Source of the DNA: an uncultured Bacilli bacterium | GTDB lineage: Bacteria > Bacillota_I > Bacilli_A > RF39 > UBA660 | Assembly: GCA_947625425.1 (NCBI GenBank) | Contig: CANQOH010000003.1 | Span: 1-64,000 of the forward strand | Length of the DNA stretch: 64,000 bases | Direction: 5' to 3' | Shown here: in pieces, positions 45,323-55,304 of the stretch | How the letters are laid out: every line of letters starts with the position of its first letter | How positions within the stretch are numbered: position 1 is the stretch's first letter | Program-made: the position numbers and the translations under genes | Notes under the pieces: model-generated | The model's database searches: none | Told to the model about the DNA's origin: nothing | What the model saw: only the letters and a program-made list of their open reading frames with translations

Positions 45323-45331
45323 ATTATAACA
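45323..45331 (-). promoter_or_regulatory. Extended -10 promoter
   Basis: TGTTATAAT on the reverse strand, 24 bp before the CAP gene. Confidence 0.65.
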
Positions 45332-45384
45332 TAATTTAAGTTAATAATAGTAAAAAAGAAACATAAGATTTACTAGGTGAGTAA

Positions 45385-46491
45385 ATGAATAAATATAAGA
45401 TTTCGGTATATGCTATTGCGAAGAATGAAGAGAAGAATGTTAATGAATGGTATGAGTCGATGAAGGAAGCAGATGAAATAGTTGTTTTAGATACTGGTTC
45501 AGATGATAAGACTGTAGCATATTTAAAGAAGTTACCGAAGGTAAAGGTTTATGAAAAAGTTATTAAGCCTTGGCGTTTTGATGAAGCAAGAAATTTATCT
45601 TTGACTTATGTTTCTTTAGATACAGATATTTGTGTATGTACGGATTTAGATGAAAGATTTAATAAAGGGTGGGCGGATAAAGTAAGAAATAGTTGGCATG
45701 AGGGAGTAACAAGAGGAAGATATTTATATAATTGGAGTTTTGATAAATATGGGAATCCAGGAACAGTATTTTATTTAAATAAGATTCATTCAAGGTTAGA
45801 TTATACTTGGAAACATCCAGTACATGAAGTTTTGTCTTGTTTAACTAAGGAAAAGGAAATTGTGATACCAGATATTGTTTTAAATCATTATCAAGATTTT
45901 AGTAAAGCTAGAAGTTCTTATTTACCATTATTAGAACTTTCCGTTAAAGAAGATCCTTTAGATGACCGAAATATGCATTATTTAGGTCGGGAATATATGT
46001 ATTATAAAGAGTATGATAAAGCTATTGATACTTTACATAAACATTTAAAATTACCTAAAGCAACTTGGAAAGATGAAAGATGTGCTTCTATGAGATATAT
46101 GGGTTTTTGTTATTTTAATAAAGGTTATGTTGAAGAAGCGATTATGTGGTATAAGAGAGCAATCTTAGAAGCACCTTATTTAAGAGAACCTTATTTTGAT
46201 TTAGGTTATTTATATTATTCAATTAAAGATTATCCTAAAGCCGAATATTATTTAAAAAAAGCTTTAAAGATAAAGAAGATAAGTTATACATATATTAATG
46301 AAGAGAAGGCTTGGAATGAAACAATATATGATATATTAGCTTTTTCTTGCTTTCAAAATAAGAAGTATAAAATGGCTTTTAAATATATTAAAGAAGCCTT
46401 AAATATTAATAATTTAGATGAAAGATTAAAGAATAATTATGAAGTTATTAAGTCTTATTATGAAAAGATGAAAATAGAAGAGCTTAGTTAA
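45385..46491 (+). CDS. Family 2 glycosyltransferase with TPR repeats
   Basis: 368 residues. N-terminal GT-A domain (about 1-165): ISVYAIAKNEEKNVNEW, VVLDTGSDDKT, then the DxD-like TDLDERF. A C-terminal TPR-like helical region (about 170-360) with units such as MHYLGREYMYYKEYDKAIDT and YFDLGYLYYSIKDYPKAEYY. It probably transfers a sugar from a nucleotide sugar to a surface protein or glycan in the cytosol. The acceptor is unknown; nearby surface proteins are candidates. Ribosome site TAGGTGAG. Confidence 0.88.
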   Translation: MNKYKISVYAIAKNEEKNVNEWYESMKEADEIVVLDTGSDDKTVAYLKKLPKVKVYEKVIKPWRFDEARNLSLTYVSLDTDICVCTDLDERFNKGWADKVRNSWHEGVTRGRYLYNWSFDKYGNPGTVFYLNKIHSRLDYTWKHPVHEVLSCLTKEKEIVIPDIVLNHYQDFSKARSSYLPLLELSVKEDPLDDRNMHYLGREYMYYKEYDKAIDTLHKHLKLPKATWKDERCASMRYMGFCYFNKGYVEEAIMWYKRAILEAPYLREPYFDLGYLYYSIKDYPKAEYYLKKALKIKKISYTYINEEKAWNETIYDILAFSCFQNKKYKMAFKYIKEALNINNLDERLKNNYEVIKSYYEKMKIEELS

Positions 46492-46503
46492 GCTCTTCTA
46501 TTT
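46475..46503. terminator. Bidirectional terminator across overlapping gene ends
   Basis: TAGAAGAGCTTA / TAAGCTCTTCTA stem with two-base loop. The ends of the glycosyltransferase and the 1390-residue gene overlap by 8 bp within it. Confidence 0.8.
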
Positions 46504-49500
46504 CATTTATAATGAGTCCTACTTCTTTAGAAGCTCTTTCATCATAAGGTAAGACATATTTAATATAGTTATTCTTTTCCGTGATAAATAAGATAAAATC
46601 ATCACCTAGATAAATAGTTTTCATCATACCTAGAGAAATATCTTCCATAGGTTCTTCTGGATATTCTAAATGATATAGATACATAATAGCACTTATTTTA
46701 TCTAAGTATTCTTCACCAATATTATTACTTAATTTAATAACTGTATTTCTCTTTCTTAAGTATTTAGCATCAGCATCATAATACTTAAAGTTATTTTTAT
46801 CGACGACACCATTACTAGCTAGTAAAGTACTTATATTATCTTCATAGTTAGTATATATATCTTCAGGATTTAATAATGATTTATTAGAACCAAATTCTTC
46901 ATAATCCAGATAAACTTTATTAATTGGATTATTGATGATTGGACATAATGTTGTATCAACATTTAGACCGTTACGGCTTTGATAGATATTATTGTTAACA
47001 ATTGTAACATATTCAATTGGTTCATTATCATCTTTAGTAATACTTATTAAACGTATAGCAAAGTTTCTTAATAATTCATTATATTCAGTATCTTTAAGAC
47101 CTTCTAAAGCATTTAGATATAAAGTATTACCATTTCTAACACCAAGGATTTTAGCAACTAATTTATTATTATAATAGATACCTAATTGCATACCATTTTT
47201 ATTTAAAATCGTATAATGTAAGAAGTCATTACCAATAGCACCAACTTTATATAAAGAACCACTTATACATTTAAAGATATCTTGATTATAAGTATCTAAG
47301 ACTTTTATTTCATAATCATTATCAATGTAATCTAAATATGGAATAGTACTATTAACTCTTTTAAAGGAATCTTTAAATAAATTCATTAAGATTTCAATAC
47401 GTTTATTAAGATCTAATACTTCATAATAACCATCATCATATGTAGATTTAATAACATTCTTATCGAGTATTTTAGCTAGTGGATTATTAGCAAAATTAAT
47501 TAAAGTTAGAATATTTTCAATATTAATTAAACTCATAGAATTAATATCTAAATCTAAATTAGTAGTATATTCTTTAATCTTATCCCATTTAGAGATAATA
47601 AGTCCTAAATTATCAACAATACCATCATAGTAACCATCAGCTACCATAATAAGATTTTTATTATTAATTAAGAATTTCTTTAAATCACTAGATATTTTTT
47701 GATAATTAATAATATCATAACCATTAAAGATATTTTCAAAGTCTTTAATAGAAAGAACTCTTTTTCTTAGTTCATAATATTTATTAGTGATTGGGAAGGT
47801 GAATTCTTCTTTTTCTAAAGCTTTTAAGTAATCATGATTAAAAGCTTCTTTTACTTTATCAGTACTTATTATACGATTAGCATAATTATATGTTTTAGCA
47901 ATAATATCATCTAATATTTCAATATAGTTATTATATTCAATTATTTCATCAATATTATAGATATCAATGTTATCTTTATAAATAAATTTATATGTATTTT
48001 TATCGATGTATATTTCACCATTTAAGTTAGTTACTATATCTTGATACTTAGTAATAATCTTTTTTAAAGATGGTTGAATCTTAAAAGATAATTCGTCTTT
48101 ATAACAAATACTATTCATTATTTCTAAGACATTATAATCACTATATGTACTTCTTAATGATTCTATTTTAGCATTTAGTTCAGTTGTGGTATTAACATCT
48201 TTTAGATATTTAATATAAATATCAGCATCTTTAGGTTTTTTAATACCTAGTTTATTTAGACAATTTTCTTTATCAAAACGATCATTAATAATAGGGGTTA
48301 AAACATGTTCTAAGATACTATCAAAATCAACATCTTTACTAGCAAGAATCTTTAAGTATTTATCTTTAATTTTATTAATAGGGTAGTTATCTTTAAAATA
48401 ATTAATATATGATTCTTTATGAGGATCAGTTAAAGCTCTAACAAATAATTTAAATTTTAATTTATCAATAAATTGATTACCAAATTCTTTTCTTTTACTA
48501 TAGATAACTTTTTCTTTAGGTTTAAAGTTTTTCATAATTAATTTATCGAAATTACGATTATATTCATTATATTTATTATCAATATATAAAGAAGTAAATG
48601 AATTAGTATAATCATATAATTGTTTTTTAGCATTATATTTATCATAGCTTGAATATCTTAGATAATCATAAAATCTATCAATAATAGAATTATAAGTATC
48701 AAAGTTATTATCTAACATGATATATAAAACATTATCTAAGTAAGTATTCTTTCTAATAGCTTTAGCAAAATCATTGATATTATCCGTAGGTTCAATATCT
48801 TTTAAACTATTAATAATTTTTTTAGACATGTTTTGGAAGATAGATGAATTATTTTCTTTAAAGATTAAGATACGTTCATTAATAATATCTTTTTGTAAGT
48901 TTTTAACTTCATCTAAAGTTATATCCATATTACCATTATTAACTATTTTTAAAGTAGCTTCTAGGCCAAGAGTTAGATAACTTATTAAGATACTTTTATA
49001 ACTTAAAACAGTTGGTTTAAAGTCTTGTTTAGATAGTAATGATTTCATTCTAACTGTTTCATATAAATAGTTAACTTCATCAAAATCTATTTTATTTATT
49101 TGCTTATCGGATAAACTGAATAATTTCTTGATAAGAAGATTATTTTTAAAGATAGTTAAATCTAGTTTGTTTTCAAAATAACGATCAATATAAGTAATAG
49201 TATCAGTTGTATTAAATTCATTAAATAATTCAGTAATATCTAAGACTTTATTAATATCTAACATCTTATTGATACATAGATTAATTATTTCATAGTTACT
49301 TAAGTTTTCTAAAATATAAGGTAGAGTGATGTAATATAAAACATCTTCACTATTTAATAAATTAAGCATTTCATATATCATATTATGTTCTGATTTATAA
49401 ATAAGAATTGGACTATCTAAGTAGCCTTTAACAAAGATACTATCTTTATCTGTTACTTTGATATGTAAATTAGTTATTTTATCAAAGATAATTTTTCTTT

Positions 49501-50656
49501 GTAACATATTAAATGCTGCTTTAAAACTAAGTTTATTAATTAATAGTTCAATAGCATAAGAACTAGTATCATTTATAAAGTTATCATCTCTTAAGTTATT
49601 TACGATATCTTCTTCAGAAAATTTATTATTAATAGCTTCAATTAAAATAGTATCGATAAAACGATTAAATAGGGAATAGTTAGTAAAGATTTTACTTTCT
49701 AATTCTTTATCTAAGTCTTCAAAAGGATAAACACTAATACTATCTTTAGGACATCTTTTTAAGTTATCTTCACTAAAGTATTGATTAGCTTCATCATTAT
49801 TATATTTATATAATTTTTGAATAATAGAACTAAATGATTCACTATCTAGATCTTTATCTTTACTTATTTTAGTTATTTCTATAATACTAAATAATTCTAA
49901 GTATTTAGGATTAAATTTACCAATAAAGTTAGGATTAGTTAGTAAGAAGTCATATATAGCTTCATTATCAGCGTTATTAAAGATAAGACTATTGGGTTTG
50001 ATAGAACTATATATTTCTTTATTACTCATATATAAGTTATAGAAATCTTCAAAACTTTTACATTTCTTTAATAATATTTTAGTAAATGATTCTTTAGTAA
50101 GAATACGACATATTTCATCATCATTAAGATTTAATAAAGATAGAATAGAGTATGAATAGTTTAAATTAATACTATTATTAGGTATTTTACTTAAGATATC
50201 ATCATTATTAATAATAATAGATATTATTTCACTATCTTGGAGATTAGTATTATTTAAATCTTCATTAATAAAAGATAAATCTGTTTGATTATATTTCTTT
50301 TTTTCTTTTAGATAAGTTATTTTTTCATCATTACTTAAGGTATTCCATAAAGAAATATAGATTTGATGATCTTTAATTATATCTTCATAATCACTTTGGT
50401 TATATATTATTTCTTTTATTTGATTTTTATTTAAATTACTTAAGAATTCATTTAAGTATTTATCATACATAAAATAGTTTTCATTAGTTTTAGTCGACAT
50501 TAAAATACGAAGATCTTCAAGTAGATTTTCACTATTTTGTAAATATTTAGTAATAGCTTTAAGATTAGTTTCATCCTTTTTAGTTAATTCAGAACTTTTA
50601 TATAATAAAGAATGAATAATATCTTCTAATATTACTTTTAATTCATTTATCTTCAT
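46484..50656 (-). CDS. Giant unknown protein (1390 residues)
   Basis: No signal peptide or membrane segment, and no family recognised. It is very rich in Asn, Ile, Leu, Lys and Asp. The first 1000 residues look like a series of short helical units (for example SEDVLYYITLPYILENLSNY), reminiscent of an alpha-solenoid. The last 230 residues differ and look mixed alpha/beta, containing NGMQLGIYYNNKLVAKILGV, which faintly resembles an acetyltransferase-like fold; this is weak. Ribosome site GGAGGGG and promoter TGATATAAT on the reverse strand. Convergent with a glycosyltransferase. Confidence 0.6.
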   Translation of the reverse strand: MKINELKVILEDIIHSLLYKSSELTKKDETNLKAITKYLQNSENLLEDLRILMSTKTNENYFMYDKYLNEFLSNLNKNQIKEIIYNQSDYEDIIKDHQIYISLWNTLSNDEKITYLKEKKKYNQTDLSFINEDLNNTNLQDSEIISIIINNDDILSKIPNNSINLNYSYSILSLLNLNDDEICRILTKESFTKILLKKCKSFEDFYNLYMSNKEIYSSIKPNSLIFNNADNEAIYDFLLTNPNFIGKFNPKYLELFSIIEITKISKDKDLDSESFSSIIQKLYKYNNDEANQYFSEDNLKRCPKDSISVYPFEDLDKELESKIFTNYSLFNRFIDTILIEAINNKFSEEDIVNNLRDDNFINDTSSYAIELLINKLSFKAAFNMLQRKIIFDKITNLHIKVTDKDSIFVKGYLDSPILIYKSEHNMIYEMLNLLNSEDVLYYITLPYILENLSNYEIINLCINKMLDINKVLDITELFNEFNTTDTITYIDRYFENKLDLTIFKNNLLIKKLFSLSDKQINKIDFDEVNYLYETVRMKSLLSKQDFKPTVLSYKSILISYLTLGLEATLKIVNNGNMDITLDEVKNLQKDIINERILIFKENNSSIFQNMSKKIINSLKDIEPTDNINDFAKAIRKNTYLDNVLYIMLDNNFDTYNSIIDRFYDYLRYSSYDKYNAKKQLYDYTNSFTSLYIDNKYNEYNRNFDKLIMKNFKPKEKVIYSKRKEFGNQFIDKLKFKLFVRALTDPHKESYINYFKDNYPINKIKDKYLKILASKDVDFDSILEHVLTPIINDRFDKENCLNKLGIKKPKDADIYIKYLKDVNTTTELNAKIESLRSTYSDYNVLEIMNSICYKDELSFKIQPSLKKIITKYQDIVTNLNGEIYIDKNTYKFIYKDNIDIYNIDEIIEYNNYIEILDDIIAKTYNYANRIISTDKVKEAFNHDYLKALEKEEFTFPITNKYYELRKRVLSIKDFENIFNGYDIINYQKISSDLKKFLINNKNLIMVADGYYDGIVDNLGLIISKWDKIKEYTTNLDLDINSMSLINIENILTLINFANNPLAKILDKNVIKSTYDDGYYEVLDLNKRIEILMNLFKDSFKRVNSTIPYLDYIDNDYEIKVLDTYNQDIFKCISGSLYKVGAIGNDFLHYTILNKNGMQLGIYYNNKLVAKILGVRNGNTLYLNALEGLKDTEYNELLRNFAIRLISITKDDNEPIEYVTIVNNNIYQSRNGLNVDTTLCPIINNPINKVYLDYEEFGSNKSLLNPEDIYTNYEDNISTLLASNGVVDKNNFKYYDADAKYLRKRNTVIKLSNNIGEEYLDKISAIMYLYHLEYPEEPMEDISLGMMKTIYLGDDFILFITEKNNYIKYVLPYDERASKEVGLIINEIEELN

Positions 50657-50680
50657 ATGAACCCCTCCATATTATATTTA

Positions 50681-50689
50681 ATTATATCA
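50681..50689 (-). promoter_or_regulatory. Extended -10 promoter
   Basis: TGATATAAT on the reverse strand, 25 bp before the giant gene. Confidence 0.6.
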
Positions 50690-50697
50690 TATAAAAT

Positions 50698-50727
50698 AAA
50701 AAGACTTAAGATAAATTAAGTCTTTTT
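50698..50727 (-). terminator. Terminator of sortase gene
   Basis: On the reverse strand, AAAGACTTAA / TTAAGTCTTT stem followed by T-run. It lies between the sortase gene and the promoter of the giant gene. Confidence 0.8.
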
Positions 50728-52305
50728 TTAACTTTGTAGTGGTTCTTGTTGCATAGTTGTTTCTTCAACTAAGACAGCATGAACTACTAAACGATAATTG
50801 TTATCTAAACAAGTTGATAGAGTAAGGATTTTGTCTTGAGCAGTTAGTTCGACATCAAATTTAATTTGACTTCTTTTCTTTAACTTATTAAAGAATTTTA
50901 ATCTATCAGCATCATTTAAGAAAGTATTATATAAATAATCATTAGTTACTTTAATACCATATACGGAGAAGATACGCCATTTGTAACCTCTTTGCATAGT
51001 ATTATATGTTATGTAGTTATTTTCTTCTTTTTCAAAGAAAGATTTTTTACGAAGTTTTTGTAAAGTACCAAACATAACACCACTAGAGAAACGATTATGA
51101 CCAAAGACGATGGTATTATCATTTAGGTCAACTGGATTATTACGATAGTCCATAAATAACCAACCAGCGAAATCATCTTCACCATAGAAGTTATGATTTA
51201 AATAATAACCATTATCTTTAGCTTGAACAACAGGGTAGTCAATCTTAGTACCAGGAACTATAATCCAACCAACCATTTCTTTGTTAATTGCTAGTAAAGT
51301 ATCATATGAACCAGGAACAAAGTATGATTTATTAACAGTTTCAATATCTTTATTAGTCTCTTCACTAATAGTTTCGTTAATATCTTCTTTAATCTTATTT
51401 ACTTTTAATTCAGAATTATAGTTATTATAGAAGATATAACCTAAAACAGAAGCTATGATTAAGAAGATAATTGAAGCACATATTTTTAAAGTAGTAAAGA
51501 TTATTTGTTGAACATAGTTTTTCTCTAAATAATCATTAGAATAGATTAATGATATTTTAATCTTATATTTACGTTTTAATTCTTTATTAATGTTTCTTAA
51601 TCTAATAATGTCATTTTCATCATCAATATCATCATGTAGTTGAATAGAAAGATTTTTTCTTTTAACTCTTTTTAAAACATTTATTACATTAAGAAGATTT
51701 TCTTCAGAGTATTTATCAAAATGAATAACTTTTAAATATTTATTAATACTAAAGAAAGTTTCAATATCTTTTAGGTCTTCTACTAGTAGGACATCAGGTA
51801 TTTTAATATTAGTTTTATAATAAATCTTAGAAAATGAATTTAAATTGTTTTCAGACATGAAGTTACTAGTGAATAAGACTTCATTACGAGATTCAGCTTT
51901 AATATTGTTTTTATCTAGTAGTTCAATTAAGAATTCTGGAATACTATAGCAATTAACCATTTTAATATTTTTGGTCTTAGATATTTTTTCACATAGTTCA
52001 TAAGATAGAACTTCATCTTCAATGATTGTTAAGCTATTAATCGTACTCATTTTAGCAATAATGTCAAAAACAAGTAAAGTGATTTCGGCGCAACTGATTT
52101 TTATTTCTGTTATTTCACGCATTTTAGCTAAATCACATAAGAATAAACCAACTAGTTTAGTATTTTCTTTAATATATTCATCACTAAAGACTAATTCGTT
52201 ATTAGATATAACATTAGTATTTAGTAAGTTAACGGGAACGGGTTTATTAGTACGATATTTAAAAATAAGGGAATTATCTTGAATTTGAATTGTTATTTTC
52301 TTCAT
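50728..52305 (-). CDS. srtB: Class B sortase with long cytosolic N-terminus
   Basis: About 525 residues, twice the usual sortase length. The C-terminal half (about 330-520) is a class B sortase: NKEMVGWIIVPGTKIDYPVV, then GWLFMDYRNNP, catalytic His near 402 in VFGHNR, catalytic Cys near 499 in LSTC, and Arg in NNYRLVVHAVL. It cleaves sorting signals of NPxT type and links proteins to the wall; NPNT proteins occur at 30151 and 31512. One membrane segment (about 266-290) separates it from about 265 cytosolic residues of unknown, possibly leucine-rich, fold. The ATG at 52305 is 9 nt from GGAG. Confidence 0.85.
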   Translation of the reverse strand: MKKITIQIQDNSLIFKYRTNKPVPVNLLNTNVISNNELVFSDEYIKENTKLVGLFLCDLAKMREITEIKISCAEITLLVFDIIAKMSTINSLTIIEDEVLSYELCEKISKTKNIKMVNCYSIPEFLIELLDKNNIKAESRNEVLFTSNFMSENNLNSFSKIYYKTNIKIPDVLLVEDLKDIETFFSINKYLKVIHFDKYSEENLLNVINVLKRVKRKNLSIQLHDDIDDENDIIRLRNINKELKRKYKIKISLIYSNDYLEKNYVQQIIFTTLKICASIIFLIIASVLGYIFYNNYNSELKVNKIKEDINETISEETNKDIETVNKSYFVPGSYDTLLAINKEMVGWIIVPGTKIDYPVVQAKDNGYYLNHNFYGEDDFAGWLFMDYRNNPVDLNDNTIVFGHNRFSSGVMFGTLQKLRKKSFFEKEENNYITYNTMQRGYKWRIFSVYGIKVTNDYLYNTFLNDADRLKFFNKLKKRSQIKFDVELTAQDKILTLSTCLDNNYRLVVHAVLVEETTMQQEPLQS

Positions 52306-52394
52306 CGTACTCATCTCCATCTTACTATTTACTATATAATAATATCATAAAATGTAAATTTTTCAAAAAAAAAATCGCACAATATATATTTTCA

Positions 52395-52403
52395 TGTTAT
52401 AAT
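52395..52403 (+). promoter_or_regulatory. Extended -10 promoter
   Basis: TGTTATAAT, 39 bp before the ATG at 52443. A run of ten A lies at 52365-52374, upstream of any -35 position. Confidence 0.6.
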
Positions 52404-52442
52404 TAAATCAGAATAAGGAAGAATAAGTATAGGAGAGGTATT

Positions 52443-53273
52443 ATGAAAAAATCAAAAAATTTATTAATGATGGTATTTGTATTCGTTTGTTCACTACTTT
52501 TAGTTGGAGTTATGAATGTTAGTGCTAGTATTGGTTTTACTAATGATGGACCAGTTTGTGATCCTAATAATAATTTAAAACCAGGAGGAACAACTACTTG
52601 TTATTTACGTGGTAAAGCTACACAAACTGCCGAGCAAAATAAAGTACATGGTTTTGTAACTAGATTATATACAACTGATGGTTTAAGATTTGATGATGTA
52701 AAACCTTATATTAATAATACTAATGCCCAAGCATTTGAAGCTACAGGTAATAGTGAAGGTAAATATACAATTGCCTTAGATGGTCAAGATAAAAAAATAG
52801 AGTTTACATGTTCATTTAATAGTAAAATTCAAGCTCCTAAGGCTGATTGGCAGATTGAAAATGGCGATGATTATAGATGTGCGTTATTCTATTCAAAAGG
52901 AGAAACATCTGAAGTAACTGTTGCTTCTGGTGCACCTAGAGAAGAAAATGTTAAAGCTTTAACTGGTTCTGGTAGTGGTGTTATGGTAATTGGTATTGTA
53001 GATGCTCATATTGATCAAAATGTTGATGCAAATTCAAGTTGTGGTGAATTATGTGTATTTACTAAAGAAGCTGATACAGTTGAAAGTTATAAATTAGAAG
53101 GCGAAGAATCATATGCTTGTACAGAAGTTCACTTTACTAATAATGGTGGACCTGCAAGTGATACACCTACAACTGGAGCATTTACTTCATATGCTTTATT
53201 AGCTGCTGGTGCTTTAATAGCTATTAGTGCTGTTGCTATTGCTAAAAAACATAATAAATTCTATAGAGTTTAA
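52443..53273 (+). CDS. Cys-rich sortase-anchored surface protein
   Basis: 276 residues. Signal peptide ends near VSA-SI. The exported domain (about 28-235) has seven cysteines (PVCDP, TTCYL, FTCSF, YRCAL, SSCGELCVF and YACTE), suggesting disulfides. The sorting-like signal DTPTTGAF is followed by a membrane segment and basic tail KKHNKFYRV. The last 35 residues closely match those of the protein at 57123. No known domain. Strong AGGAGAGG ribosome site. It lies beside the sortase gene, so it is a plausible substrate, though its xPxTG motif is not the NPxT type. Confidence 0.75.
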   Translation: MKKSKNLLMMVFVFVCSLLLVGVMNVSASIGFTNDGPVCDPNNNLKPGGTTTCYLRGKATQTAEQNKVHGFVTRLYTTDGLRFDDVKPYINNTNAQAFEATGNSEGKYTIALDGQDKKIEFTCSFNSKIQAPKADWQIENGDDYRCALFYSKGETSEVTVASGAPREENVKALTGSGSGVMVIGIVDAHIDQNVDANSSCGELCVFTKEADTVESYKLEGEESYACTEVHFTNNGGPASDTPTTGAFTSYALLAAGALIAISAVAIAKKHNKFYRV

Positions 53274-53276
53274 TAA

Positions 53277-53306
53277 GAAAACGAAGTTTTAAAAACTTCG
53301 TTTTTT
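53277..53306. terminator. Terminator
   Basis: AAAACGAAGTTTT / AAAACTTCGTTTT hairpin with T-run on + and A-run for the other strand; near-identical to the one at 28354. Confidence 0.85.
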
Positions 53307-54150
53307 AAATGCTTTGATTACTTAACTTTTTAGCTAATTCTTCTTTAGATATACCAGAATTAAGAAGGGCTAGAATATTAGATCTTTCTTCTTTACGACC
53401 GGTTTTAATACCTTCTTTGATACCATTTTCTTTTGCTTCTTTTAAATTAGCTTCTGTAACATCTTTTAAATACTTTTCTTCTTCGTATTCCTTTTGCATT
53501 GCTTTATACTTATTTACTATGGCTTCCATATCTTCCATAACACTCATCCTTTCTTTATTTCCTTTAACATATATAGCCATTTCTTCAAAACTAGATGCAT
53601 CAAACATAATGTAATCTAATTGGTTTTCTGTATCATTATTGTAACATAAGTTAGATAGTATTGGTATGTAAATATTAATTATCTTAATACTATTTAAATC
53701 TAAATTATTTTCTTTATCTTTTAATGTATATTCAGATTTACCTATATCTTTTTTGTCTCTAGAGTAGAAATTATTTAGATTAACTTGAATAACTTTTATT
53801 TTATCTATATAACTAGTTTTATTATCTTTAGCATAGTATTCACTAGCTATTTTATATAGATATGATTCGTTTCTATTACTTAAACCTTTATTATATGTAA
53901 GATTTAATTCTATATTAATTTTAATCTTTTTATCAGGTGACTCTAATAAAATATTGACGGCATTCCCTTTACTATCTTTTCTTTTGATTGGTAATTCATT
54001 AGGTATTAAGTTAAATTTACTAATATCAAAATTAACTATATTACTAATAAGACGATTAAAATAATTTCTTGTTTCTTGACTACCAATTATCCATAAAGAT
54101 TTAAATAATTTATCATAAGTTAAAGGTATGAAATATTTTTCTTTATTCAT
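53305..54150 (-). CDS. Rpn/PD-(D/E)XK nuclease-transposase family protein, altered active site
   Basis: 281 residues. N-terminal PD-(D/E)XK-like domain (about 1-210), with LTYDKLFKSLW and the core AVNILLESPDKKIKINIELN. The core Asp that its paralog at 58145 has (KADILLES) is Asn here (AVNILLES), so catalysis may be lost. The C-terminal third is a charged coiled-coil-like tail (EANLKEAKENGIKEGIKTGR) ending in ISKEELAKKLSNQ, common in Rpn-type proteins. Ribosome site AAAGGAG. It is convergent with a surface protein gene and divergent from an unknown gene. Confidence 0.75.
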   Translation of the reverse strand: MNKEKYFIPLTYDKLFKSLWIIGSQETRNYFNRLISNIVNFDISKFNLIPNELPIKRKDSKGNAVNILLESPDKKIKINIELNLTYNKGLSNRNESYLYKIASEYYAKDNKTSYIDKIKVIQVNLNNFYSRDKKDIGKSEYTLKDKENNLDLNSIKIINIYIPILSNLCYNNDTENQLDYIMFDASSFEEMAIYVKGNKERMSVMEDMEAIVNKYKAMQKEYEEEKYLKDVTEANLKEAKENGIKEGIKTGRKEERSNILALLNSGISKEELAKKLSNQSI

Positions 54151-54227
54151 ATGTATAAATCTCCTTTCACTTTAATTATTCTAGATGGATACTTTATTTC
54201 CTTTTTTTATTAATATTTTTTCTAAAA

Positions 54228-54255
54228 TTGACAAGTTTTATAAGATAGGTATAAT
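54228..54255 (+). promoter_or_regulatory. Strong sigma-A promoter
   Basis: TTGACA at 54228 and TATAAT at 54250, spacer 16 bp, 26 bp before the ATG at 54282. Confidence 0.75.
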
Positions 54256-54281
54256 AAGATTATTAAAAAGGGGGATTAATA

Positions 54282-55304
54282 ATGGATCGTATTGATAGAT
54301 TTGCTAAAGAGATGGAAAAAGTAGATTACTATATTTCTAATCCTTTAGATTTTTTATATGAACATATTGATAGTCCCACTTCGGCAGAAATAATTGAATG
54401 TTATAGATTTATTTGTTGTAATAATAGAGATTTTGTTAAGAAACATAGGGAATATTTAGAGAGTTTAGAAGAATGTATTAGTGGTGTAAGACCTTTAAAG
54501 AAAGTAAGTAAGGACTTGGAAGAGCCTACAGAAGTTATAAGATCTGAAAGGCATATTGAAGATGAAGATATAAGTGAAGCAATTGATTATGTTACTTATT
54601 GTAACTTTGTAACAGAATTAGATGTCTTTTTAGATACATTAACTAGAGAAGATATTATTAGATTAAAACTACATTTTTTAAGAGAAGTTAATCTTCATGA
54701 AGCAATTATTAGAGAAGAAATATTAAAAAATCCTTTAGCTAATTTAAGTAGATTACAAGGTGAATATTGTTTTTATAAAGAAGTATTAGAACGTTTAAAA
54801 TTATATACTAAAAGACATGAAGAAGAAGCTAGTAAGACAGAAGTAATTGATAGCTCTAATATTATTTTATTACCTACTAATAAAAGTTCTTATTTATTAG
54901 GAGATATTAGTAACTATCCTGAAAGAAGTAGAGAAATAAAAATAGCTTTTGATAAGATAATAGAAGGTTATTTCTTACAAACTAAAGATTTAAAAGCTAT
55001 TGAAGGAAAAAAAGATAGTTTATATGAATATCGTAATCCTAATGGACTTCGTATTTTATATGTTGTTAAGAATAATTATATATTTATTACATCTTTATTC
55101 TTTAAAGATAAACAAAAAAGTACAAGAATAAATGGTTATTACGATGATGCTTTAAATAGATATTATAGTGTTAGTGATTATCTTATGAATAATATTAATA
55201 ATCCAGATTTCTATATAGAACAAGCTGAATTAGTTGGGCAAATATATTCATTTTTAGAAACTAATATGGTTGTTAATAAAAGGTTAGGTGATAAAAATGA
55301 GTAG
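54282..55304 (+). CDS. Unknown protein with possible RelE-like C-terminal domain
   Basis: 340 residues, cytosolic. The N-terminal 200 residues are helical and not recognised. Residues about 205-305 read like a RelE/HigB-fold toxin core: KAIEGKKDSLYEYRNPNGLR, then ILYVVKNNYIFITSLFFKDK and QKSTRINGYYDDALNRY, matching the pattern yElR..gyRilY....ivlL..F.KK.qkT. It is far longer than a stand-alone toxin and no antitoxin gene is adjacent. Ribosome site AAGGGGG. It overlaps the next gene by 8 bp. Confidence 0.55.
   Translation: MDRIDRFAKEMEKVDYYISNPLDFLYEHIDSPTSAEIIECYRFICCNNRDFVKKHREYLESLEECISGVRPLKKVSKDLEEPTEVIRSERHIEDEDISEAIDYVTYCNFVTELDVFLDTLTREDIIRLKLHFLREVNLHEAIIREEILKNPLANLSRLQGEYCFYKEVLERLKLYTKRHEEEASKTEVIDSSNIILLPTNKSSYLLGDISNYPERSREIKIAFDKIIEGYFLQTKDLKAIEGKKDSLYEYRNPNGLRILYVVKNNYIFITSLFFKDKQKSTRINGYYDDALNRYYSVSDYLMNNINNPDFYIEQAELVGQIYSFLETNMVVNKRLGDKNE

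Noticed and set aside
52365..52374. A10 tract as another phase-variable promoter
   Set aside because: It lies upstream of any plausible -35 position of the extended -10 promoter, so length change would not alter spacing.
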